From: an uncultured Prevotellaceae bacterium | Lineage (GTDB): Bacteria > Bacteroidota > Bacteroidia > Bacteroidales > Bacteroidaceae | Length of the DNA stretch: 5,858 nucleotides | Assembly (NCBI GenBank): GCA_946644025.1 | Contig: CAMPCG010000194.1 | Span: forward strand, 1 to 5,858 | Reading direction: 5' to 3' | Shown here: one piece after another, positions 1-5,471 of the stretch | Position numbering within the stretch: position 1 is the stretch's first letter | How the letters are laid out: each line of letters begins with the position of its first letter | The notes under the pieces: model-generated | What the model saw: only the letters and a program-made list of their open reading frames with translations | What the model was told of the DNA's origin: nothing | Databases searched by the model: none | Program-made: the position numbers and the translations under genes

Positions 1-8
1 ACTGAGCG

Positions 9-27
9 ATGACGCTTTCAGCGTCAT
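9..27. repeat. Short perfect hairpin (8-bp stem, 3-nt loop)
   Basis: ATGACGCT (9-16) and AGCGTCAT (20-27) are exact reverse complements around a TTC loop. Only a short T run (27-29) follows, so it is a weak match to an intrinsic terminator. It might end a gene lying left of the window, but that gene cannot be seen. Confidence 0.5.
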
Positions 28-28
28 T

Positions 29-48
29 TGCGGATAATTGCGGATAAT
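29..48. repeat. 10-bp tandem direct repeat, two perfect copies
   Basis: TGCGGATAAT occurs twice head to tail, at 29-38 and 39-48. The unit is close to one DNA helical turn, so both copies would face the same side of the helix. That fits a protein-binding site but could equally be a chance slippage duplication. No gene is attached to it. Confidence 0.6.
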
Positions 49-97
49 CATATTATACATATATCCAAGATGTGTATAAAGGGTAGTTTGCCGGTGT

Positions 98-120
98 GGG
101 GACAGAACCGTGCCAGCCCC
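98..120. repeat. Possible degenerate REP-like palindrome
   Basis: GGGGACAGAACCGT at 98-111 is followed by GCCAG and then CCCC (117-120). From memory, GGGGAC-AGAACC-GTCCCC type palindromes occur as dispersed REP-like elements near IS200/TnpA_REP-type transposases in gut bacteria. Here the right arm is interrupted by about five bases, so only GGGG/CCCC still pairs cleanly. No transposase is present. The identification is tentative. Confidence 0.25.
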
Positions 121-173
121 TACTGAGAAAGCAGTCAAAGGGGAGGGGTGAGCGGCAGACACGCTTTATTAAT

Positions 174-195
174 TTATAGTGCGTACGCTCTATAA
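174..195. promoter_or_regulatory. 22-bp near-perfect palindrome, candidate operator
   Basis: The left half TTATAGTGCGT (174-184) and right half ACGCTCTATAA (185-195) are reverse complements except for one T/T pair. The core GCGTACGC (181-188) is a perfect 8-bp palindrome. With no loop it suits a dimeric DNA-binding protein better than an RNA hairpin. It sits about 105 bp upstream of the -33 box at 301, so it could serve that promoter or an unseen one. Confidence 0.4.
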
Positions 196-300
196 TAATG
201 TATAGGCGGAGGGCAGGAAAGATTAAATTGATGTAGTGCCGATGCTTTTTTGATTTCAGTCAAAAATAAGGGCTGTTCCCGCACACAGTGGGTAAAATCC

Positions 301-331
301 TTGGTCGGAATAAAAAACCGCCGTACCTTTG
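301..331 (+). promoter_or_regulatory. Bacteroidetes-type promoter of the small secreted protein gene
   Basis: TTGG at 301-304 matches a -33 box. After exactly 19 bp comes TACCTTTG (324-331), a perfect match to the -7 consensus TAnnTTTG of the Bacteroidetes primary sigma factor. Transcription should begin near 336-340, giving an untranslated leader of about 155 nt before the start codon at 496. The 12-mer TACCTTTGCACC (324-335) recurs exactly at the next promoter (998-1009). Confidence 0.75.
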
Positions 332-392
332 CACCGTCAAAAGGAACAAAAGCCTGGCGACAAGGATAACAAAACACAATTTAATTAAAGTA

Positions 393-468
393 GGATGCAG
401 ACCTGGTTAAAGGTAAAAAGATTGTAAAAAGGATAAACACAAAGAACACACACGACAAGGTCTGCTCC
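393..468 (+). promoter_or_regulatory. Inverted repeat able to close the mRNA leader
   Basis: GCAGACCT (397-404) and AGGTCTGC (458-465) are exact reverse complements. Adding GGA (393-395) and TCC (466-468) lengthens the stem to 11 bp with one bulged base (T396). The enclosed 53 nt are A-rich and probably unstructured. The stem ends 27 nt before the start codon, leaving the purine-rich ribosome-loading stretch free. This may stabilise or regulate the message. It matches no riboswitch class I can name. Confidence 0.4.
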
Positions 469-495
469 GAGTAAAGAAAAGAAAGGAAAAAGAAA

Positions 496-855
496 ATGAA
501 AAAGATTGTTTTGATGGTAGTAGCCATGATGACCATGACCATGAGCTTCGCTGAAAACGAGAACACGAAGGCTGTGAAGGGTATTGAGGCCTACGACATG
601 ACGGTCAATATGAGAAAGCTGGCCGTTACGCTGGGTCTGACCTTCGACCAGATGGAAGCCGTGAAGGACATTCACCACCAGTTCTCGCAGGAAATGATGA
701 TGGCCGCAACAGCTGAGAGCGACGAGCGTGAGGCTCTGGTAGACCAGGCTGTTAAGAAGGATGCACGCTATATGCACTACGTGCTGAACGACAAGCAGTA
801 CAAGACTTACCTCATGCTGCTTAACGTCACGCTCCAGAACCGTGGCCTCAAATAG
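496..855 (+). CDS. Small secreted Spy/CpxP-like helical protein
   Basis: This is a 119-residue protein with a clear Sec signal peptide: KK at 2-3, a Met/Val-rich hydrophobic core at 4-18, and likely cleavage after SFA (residue 19). That leaves a mature chain of about 100 residues outside the inner membrane. The mature part looks all-helical and charged. It has LTFDQ at 48-52, an exact LTxxQ motif as in the Spy/CpxP periplasmic chaperone family, and a second similar LNDKQ at 97-101. There are no cysteines and no lipobox. The start follows a purine-rich stretch (469-495) with AGGAA, and the signal peptide begins right at this ATG. It has its own promoter and its own terminator, so it is transcribed alone, probably strongly. 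The family link rests on two short motifs and general shape. A Bacteroidales-specific protein of unknown function is the alternative. Confidence 0.85.
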   Translation: MKKIVLMVVAMMTMTMSFAENENTKAVKGIEAYDMTVNMRKLAVTLGLTFDQMEAVKDIHHQFSQEMMMAATAESDEREALVDQAVKKDARYMHYVLNDKQYKTYLMLLNVTLQNRGLK

Positions 856-881
856 GGAAAGTTCTTATAGCCAATAGGTTA

Positions 882-924
882 GGGGATGCTTCTTCGAGTG
901 AAGGAGCATCCCCGTTTTCTTCTT
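882..924 (+). terminator. Strong intrinsic terminator
   Basis: GGGGATGCT (882-890) pairs with AGCATCCCC (905-913). The stem continues through a T-G wobble (891/904) and CTTC/GAAG (892-895/900-903) to a GAGT loop. That makes a 14-bp stem followed by the T-rich tract TTTTCTTCTT (915-924). It lies 26 bp after the stop at 855 and separates the small secreted gene from the next unit. Confidence 0.9.
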
Positions 925-954
925 GCCCACCCCTGCTTATGGAGCGTGGTGTGG

Positions 955-972
955 GTTAAAGGGAGTTAAAGG
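955..972 (+). repeat. Two GTTAAAGG copies spaced by one helical turn
   Basis: GTTAAAGG occurs at 955-962 and 965-972, with starts 10 bp apart. The pair lies just upstream of the expected -33 position of the next promoter. That is a reasonable place for an activator or a supporting promoter element, though two copies of a short A-rich word could be chance. Confidence 0.4.
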
Positions 973-973
973 C

Positions 974-1005
974 TATGCGTATTCCTATGAAAAGTATTAC
1001 CTTTG
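974..1005 (+). promoter_or_regulatory. Bacteroidetes-type promoter, probably giving a leaderless message
   Basis: TACCTTTG at 998-1005 is a perfect TAnnTTTG -7 box. TATG at 974-977 is a poor -33 match with a 20-bp spacer, so the upstream half is weak. The -7 box ends only 4 bp before the ATG at 1010. Transcription should therefore start within a few bases of the start codon, leaving little or no room for a ribosome binding site. Confidence 0.65.
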
Positions 1006-1009
1006 CACC

Positions 1010-1618
1010 ATGACTATAGAACTCAATGAGGTGACCCTTCCCGGCTCTGAGCAGGCATTGTCGCTGCTGGCCGACGAGGGTCAGCTGACGTGTATCACTG
1101 GCGGCAGTGGCGAGCGTCGCACCCGCTGCCTCTATATGCTGATGGGCTTCGAGGCCCCCTCGGGCGGCTGCGTTAGCGTCGACGGCGAGCCGCTTGCCGG
1201 CGGCTGCATCAACCATCTGCGCAAGCACATCGCCTTCGTGCCGGCCAGCCTCGACACCGTTGGGCAGCTTGTGCCCTACGAGCCTCCCACCATTCAGGAC
1301 GTGCTCGCCCTGCGCTCCAACCGCGGCCTTGCTATCAGCGAGGCCGACGTTGAAGAGGAGTGCCGGCGTGCGGCGGGAATAGCCAATCCCCTCCAACAGC
1401 CGGCGTCTGGCAGGCAGGATTCGCTCCGTCGGCAGAAAGTCTTGTTGCTGGCTGTGGCGGTGCTGCGCCGCAAGCCCGTGCTGCTGGTCGACAGCCCTCT
1501 GGCCTCGACAGCCACCTACCTGCAGCAGCAGGCCCGCCAAGAGGGTAGGACGGTCATCGTGGCCACCGACGATGCCGCCGTCGTCAGGCTGGCCGACAAT
1601 GTTGTAAGCCTGATATAA
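1010..1618 (+). CDS. Degenerate ABC-ATPase-like protein (probable pseudo-ATPase)
   Basis: This 202-residue protein follows the fold order of an ABC ATPase but has lost the catalytic residues. The Walker A region (31-38) reads GGSGERRT instead of GxxGxGKS/T, so the lysine is Arg37 and a glycine is Arg36. The Q-loop is VPA (Ala79, not Gln). The signature is ASGRQ (132-136) or SLRRQ (138-142) rather than LSGGQ. Walker B (157-163) is VLLVDSP, with Asp161 kept but Ser162 in place of the catalytic Glu. The H-loop is TDD, with Asp187 replacing His. The frame is open throughout and the hydrophobic strands are kept, so it looks maintained rather than decayed. The ATG at 1010 was chosen because the first beta strand (IELNEVTL) begins there. 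An in-frame TTG at 923 lies inside the preceding terminator. There is no membrane segment and no permease partner in view. The large glycosyltransferase fusion starts 28 bp downstream and is probably co-transcribed. Its role is unknown; a regulatory or scaffolding partner is a guess. Confidence 0.75.
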   Translation: MTIELNEVTLPGSEQALSLLADEGQLTCITGGSGERRTRCLYMLMGFEAPSGGCVSVDGEPLAGGCINHLRKHIAFVPASLDTVGQLVPYEPPTIQDVLALRSNRGLAISEADVEEECRRAAGIANPLQQPASGRQDSLRRQKVLLLAVAVLRRKPVLLVDSPLASTATYLQQQARQEGRTVIVATDDAAVVRLADNVVSLI

Positions 1619-1646
1619 CTACTTGTGAACTAATATTCTACACTAT

Positions 1647-4600
1647 ATGACATCAAGCATTGATTTTTGTTCATTATACGCCATCCCCGAACTACTTGAC
1701 CTCCCCATCGTTTCGCAGACATTGACCGTCGACGAGCTGCGCAGCAGTGCGTCGCTGCGCAGCGTGGCCCGTTGGTCGTCGGCTCCGTTCGTGGCCTTGC
1801 TGACGAAGCCCGTCGAGATGATTCTCGGCGAGTGTGCCCTCGACCGCATGGCCCAGGCCGCCGCCGACACGGGGGCCGCCATGGTCTATGCCGACCGCTG
1901 GACCTCAGCGAAGGGTGAGCTGAAGAAACATCCCGTCGTCGACTACCAGTTGGGCAGCGTGCGCGACGACTTCGACTTCGGCCCCCTGCTGCTCGTTCGG
2001 GGCAGTCTGCTCCGCCAGTGGGCCGACGAGGCTGAGGCGTCGTCGTATGCCTACGCCGGCCTCTACGACCTGCGCCTGTGGCTGAGCCGCCACGGCCGGC
2101 TGCTGCACCTCGACGAGCTGCTCTATACCGAGGCCGAGACCGACCTGCGCGCGTCGGGCGAGAAGCAGTTCGACTACGTCAACCCCGCCAACCGCGAGGT
2201 GCAGGTAGAGATGGAGCAGGCCGCCACTGCCCACCTCCAGGCCATCGGCGCACTTGTGGACATCGGCGAATACACCGAGGTGGACTTCACCGAGCAGGAC
2301 TTCCCCGTCGAGGCCACAGTCGTCATACCCGTCTACAACCGCGAGTCGACCATTGCCGATGCCGTAGGCAGTGCCCTCTCGCAGAAGACCTCGTTCCCGT
2401 TCAACGTCATTGTCGTGGACAATCACTCCACCGACGGCACGGGCATGGTGCTGAGCGAGGAGCTGAAGCATTGTGAAGACGGGAAGCTGATAGTCCTTAC
2501 CCCCGAGCGCACCGACCTTGGCATAGGCGGATGCTGGAACCTGGCCGTCGACGACCCCCGCTGCGGACGTTTCGCCGTGCAGCTGGACAGCGACGACCTC
2601 TACTCCTCGCCCCAGACGCTGCAGCGCATTGTCGATGCCTTCTACAGTCAGCGGGCAGCCATGGTGGTGGGCTCCTACCGTATATGCGACTTCCACCTCC
2701 AGACCTTGCCGCCGGGACTTATAGCCCACCGGGAGTGGACCGACGACAACGGGCCTAATAACGCGCTGCGCATTAACGGATTAGGTGCTCCGCGTGCTTT
2801 CTTTACTCCATTGCTGCGCGAGTTCCGTTTGCCCAATACCAGCTATGGCGAGGACTATGCCATGGGGCTGCGCTTCTCGCGCCAGTACCGCGTCGGGCGC
2901 ATCTACGACGAGCTGTACCTCTGCCGCCGCTGGGGTGGCAACAGCGACTCCAACCTGAGTCAGGAACGCCTCAATGCCAACAACCACTACAAAGACCAGC
3001 TGCGCACCATCGAGATACTGGCCCGCCAGGCCTTGCACGAGGCACACGGTGGCAGTGGCCCGTCGTCTCCCCTGGACCGCTTCTTCGACCGTCAGATGCG
3101 GCTCTGGCCCGACACCCTGCGCCGCTACCACGACCTGTCGGGCGTTGAGACCCGCACGCTGTCGGCCAGCACCGACGACGGCCCTGCCGAAGCAGAACCG
3201 GCACCAAACATGCCCCTCGCGGTGCAGCACAACCCCGCCCGCATACGCTCCACCGGCGCTTCCATCAGCCGCGAAGCCCTCAGCAAGCGCCCATGCTTCC
3301 TCTGCCGGAAGAACCGCCCCGAGGAGCAGCTCACGTCGCATATCGTCATTCACAGCTCGCAGCTGCATAACTACGCCCTCTATCCCACGAACTACGAGCT
3401 GCTCGTCAATCCTTACCCCATCCTTCCCCGCCACTTCACCATCGTAGCCGGTAGCCACACGTCGCAGCGCATACTGCCCATGCTGCCGCTGATGATGCAC
3501 ATGCTCGACAAGTATGCCGACCTGACGCTGTTCTACAACGGTCCGCTGTGTGGAGCCTCGGCCCCTGACCATGCCCATCTGCAGGCCGGCACCAGCGGCA
3601 TCCTTCCCCTGCAGCGCGAGTGGCCGCGACTGGCAGCACACCTCACGCCCCTTTCGCTGGGTGACGCTGGCGGCGACGCAGCGACGGACTCGAAGGCCGA
3701 CGATGCACTGATGGCCACCATCGACGACTATCCCTGCACCGCTGTGCTGATACGTGCCACCAAGGCCAGCGACTGTCTGCAGCTCTTCCGTCGGCTCTAC
3801 GACGTGCTGCCTGTCCCCGACGGACAGGCAGAGCCGATGATGAACATCGTGGCCTGGCGCAACGGCAGCGACCGCCTGATGGTGGTCTTCCCCCGTGCCA
3901 AGCATAGGCCCGACTGCTACTATCAGACCGGTGACGACCAGCTGCTCGTCAGCCCCGGCGCCCTCGACATGGCGGGACTGATCATCACGCCCCGCCGCGA
4001 GGACTTCGAACGGCTTACGCAGGAGCGGGCCGTCGGCATCCTGCGTGAGTGCAGCCTCAGCTCCATTCCCGCCGTCCAGCCTGCCAAGAAAGCCGCTCAC
4101 ACCTTGCCCTGCGAGCCCAGCGTCAGCGTAGGAATCCTCACAGCCGACCATCTGGACTTCCACCTCAACGGCACTTACCAGGCCAAGGGCGAGACCATCT
4201 GCGGACCGCAGACCGTAGAGCTGTCAGGGGGCAGTCTGCTATGGCGTGGGCAGCAATATCAGGAACTGTGCTTCACGCCGGTGCTCTCACCCGCCACCGC
4301 TCACCCCTTGCCCCTCGACAGTTCGCAGAGGCCCGAGTCGTTCACCCTTCAGGATGTCACGATTGGCAAAGGATTCCACTGGGAACAGCAACAGCAGCAA
4401 ACGTTCCTGGGCACGCTGCGCCTGATGGTGGACGGAGACAAGGTGTTGGCCATCAATGAATTGCCCGTGGAAGACTATCTGGAAAGCGTCATTTCCAGCG
4501 AGATGAGTGCCGACTCGCACCCTGAGCTGCTGAAGGCTCACGCCGTCATCTCCCGTTCGTGGGTGCTCTACCAGAAGCAACTCAGGAGCAGGAACCGACA

Positions 4601-5471
4601 GGCGCAGGCCGGGAAACCCTCCATCATCCGCAAGGACGGCGAACTGCTACGCTGGTACGACCGTGAGGAGCACACGCTCTTTGATGTGTGTGCCGACGAC
4701 CACTGCCAGCGATACCAGGGCATCGGGGGAAGTGAGGGAGTGATGAGTGAGGGAGTGATGAGTGAGGAAGTGATGAGTGATAAGCTGGCGGCTGCCGTCA
4801 ATGCCACCCGCGGCGAGGTGCTCACCTACGGCGGCGAGCTTTGCGATGCACGCTTCTCCAAGTGCTGCGGAGGTCAGACCGAGGAGTTCCAGTACTGCTG
4901 GGACGACACGCCCCGGCCCTATCTGCGAAGCGTTGCCGACCCCTTCTGCAATACCAGCGACGAGCGCGTGCTGAGGCAGGTGCTGCGCGACTACGACCAG
5001 CAGACCATCCCTTCGTTCTACCGCTGGACGGTGGAGTACACGCAGGAAGAGCTCTCGGAACTCGTGGCGCGGAAAACACAGCTGGACCTGGGAACCATTA
5101 CCGACCTCGTCCCCCTCTCGCGCGGCAAGAGCGGACGCATCTGGCGCCTGCAACTCGTAGGCACCAAGGGCAGTTTCGTCATAGGAAAGGAATTGGAGAT
5201 AAGGCGGGCCCTGAGTGAGACCCACCTGCTCAGCTCGGCCTTTGACGTGGAGGTCGTCGACTGTTCAACCTCGGCCGAAGGACATTCGGAAAGTGCTGAC
5301 GCTGTCTCAGGCGTCGTCTTCCGCCTCCATGGCCGGGGGTGGGGACACGGCGTAGGACTGTGCCAGATAGGTGCCGCGATGATGGCCGAGAAGGGCTATT
5401 CCTACCGCGACATCCTTCAGCACTACTATCCGGGAGCCGAGATTACTTCTCTAATTCAAAAACGGGGATAA
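1647..5471 (+). CDS. Glycosyltransferase family 2 / DUF4922 / SpoIID-LytB fusion protein
   Basis: This is a 1274-residue multidomain protein. Residues 45-165 resemble the second half of a GT-A glycosyltransferase (VYADRW, then a DLRLWL segment) but lack the nucleotide-binding half. Residues 222-455 are a family 2 glycosyltransferase: TVVIPVYNRE at 224-233, a DSDD metal site at 314-317, and GED at 401-403 as candidate catalytic base. A Pro/Ala/Glu-rich linker (about 505-525) leads to a DUF4922 domain (about 540-800) with CxxC (550-553) and HAHLQ (642-646). That is the HxHxQ motif of GalT and Ap4A/GDP-galactose phosphorylases, with His644 as expected nucleophile. A second linker (about 803-822) precedes a SpoIID/LytB domain (825-1270) with the conserved VISSEM glutamate (Glu952), a KCCGG cysteine cluster (1073-1074) and GRGWGHGVGLCQ (1229-1240). 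SpoIID enzymes cleave peptidoglycan strands lacking stem peptides, but no signal peptide or membrane segment is visible here. Three SEGVM-type repeats (1029-1043) sit in a SpoIID loop. No promoter is seen in the 28-bp gap to the upstream gene, so the two probably form an operon. Sugar donor and acceptor cannot be told from sequence. Confidence 0.9.
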   Translation: MTSSIDFCSLYAIPELLDLPIVSQTLTVDELRSSASLRSVARWSSAPFVALLTKPVEMILGECALDRMAQAAADTGAAMVYADRWTSAKGELKKHPVVDYQLGSVRDDFDFGPLLLVRGSLLRQWADEAEASSYAYAGLYDLRLWLSRHGRLLHLDELLYTEAETDLRASGEKQFDYVNPANREVQVEMEQAATAHLQAIGALVDIGEYTEVDFTEQDFPVEATVVIPVYNRESTIADAVGSALSQKTSFPFNVIVVDNHSTDGTGMVLSEELKHCEDGKLIVLTPERTDLGIGGCWNLAVDDPRCGRFAVQLDSDDLYSSPQTLQRIVDAFYSQRAAMVVGSYRICDFHLQTLPPGLIAHREWTDDNGPNNALRINGLGAPRAFFTPLLREFRLPNTSYGEDYAMGLRFSRQYRVGRIYDELYLCRRWGGNSDSNLSQERLNANNHYKDQLRTIEILARQALHEAHGGSGPSSPLDRFFDRQMRLWPDTLRRYHDLSGVETRTLSASTDDGPAEAEPAPNMPLAVQHNPARIRSTGASISREALSKRPCFLCRKNRPEEQLTSHIVIHSSQLHNYALYPTNYELLVNPYPILPRHFTIVAGSHTSQRILPMLPLMMHMLDKYADLTLFYNGPLCGASAPDHAHLQAGTSGILPLQREWPRLAAHLTPLSLGDAGGDAATDSKADDALMATIDDYPCTAVLIRATKASDCLQLFRRLYDVLPVPDGQAEPMMNIVAWRNGSDRLMVVFPRAKHRPDCYYQTGDDQLLVSPGALDMAGLIITPRREDFERLTQERAVGILRECSLSSIPAVQPAKKAAHTLPCEPSVSVGILTADHLDFHLNGTYQAKGETICGPQTVELSGGSLLWRGQQYQELCFTPVLSPATAHPLPLDSSQRPESFTLQDVTIGKGFHWEQQQQQTFLGTLRLMVDGDKVLAINELPVEDYLESVISSEMSADSHPELLKAHAVISRSWVLYQKQLRSRNRQAQAGKPSIIRKDGELLRWYDREEHTLFDVCADDHCQRYQGIGGSEGVMSEGVMSEEVMSDKLAAAVNATRGEVLTYGGELCDARFSKCCGGQTEEFQYCWDDTPRPYLRSVADPFCNTSDERVLRQVLRDYDQQTIPSFYRWTVEYTQEELSELVARKTQLDLGTITDLVPLSRGKSGRIWRLQLVGTKGSFVIGKELEIRRALSETHLLSSAFDVEVVDCSTSAEGHSESADAVSGVVFRLHGRGWGHGVGLCQIGAAMMAEKGYSYRDILQHYYPGAEITSLIQKRG
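4731..4780 (+). repeat. In-frame 15-bp tandem repeat inside the SpoIID domain
   Basis: AGTGAGGGAGTGATG occurs at 4731-4745 and 4746-4760. A third copy with one G-to-A change is at 4761-4775, and AGTGA follows at 4776-4780. It encodes SEGVM, SEGVM, SEEVM and then SD. Both other plus-strand frames of the unit contain TGA stops, so only this frame could be tolerated. It looks like a recent expansion in a loop between YQGI and the AVNATRGEVLTY strand. Confidence 0.85.

Larger units (their letters stand above)
1..300. other. AT-rich intergenic region without a gene
   Basis: No credible coding sequence is seen on either strand. Stops are frequent, and the one minus-strand frame here (174-377) runs through the promoter of the next gene and resembles no family I know. 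The stretch holds a hairpin, a 10-bp tandem repeat, a GGGGACAGAACCG element, a 22-bp palindrome, and a weak TTTTTGA/TCAAAAA dyad at 247-266. I see no tRNA, rRNA or recognisable riboswitch core. Confidence 0.6.

Noticed and set aside
2..37. Possible tail of a gene from the left (LSDDAFSVICG then stop)
   Set aside because: Eleven codons are too few to support a gene, and the perfect hairpin at 9-27 explains the sequence better.
84..90. TAGTTTG as a promoter -7 box
   Set aside because: It is one base short of TAnnTTTG and has no -33 partner at the right spacing.
247..266. TTTTTGA/TCAAAAA dyad as a terminator
   Set aside because: The stem is almost entirely A-T and no gene ends nearby. It would be too weak to stop transcription.
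174..377. 67-residue minus-strand frame
   Set aside because: It runs through the promoter at 301-331 and the palindrome at 174-195, and resembles nothing known.
385..777. 130-residue minus-strand frame across the small secreted gene and its leader
   Set aside because: The plus strand has promoter, signal peptide and terminator in order. The minus frame has no promoter or recognisable domain and would be the antisense of the leader.
923..1009. TTG at 923 as the start of the ABC-like protein
   Set aside because: The extension would begin in the T tract of the upstream terminator and run through the promoter. The extra 29 residues precede the first strand of the fold and look like translated non-coding DNA.
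1905..2729. 274-residue open frame on the minus strand
   Set aside because: It is opposite the glycosyltransferase part of the fusion gene, and its Val/Gly/Leu-rich composition matches no known domain.
2781..4163. 460-residue open frame on the minus strand
   Set aside because: It lies wholly inside the fusion gene, whose plus-strand frame carries recognisable domains. The minus translation has no family features. High GC with strong third-position bias produces such shadows.
4386..4400. CAGCAACAGCAGCAA run (five glutamines) as a repeat of interest
   Set aside because: Five residues in a linker-like stretch of the SpoIID domain is short and common.
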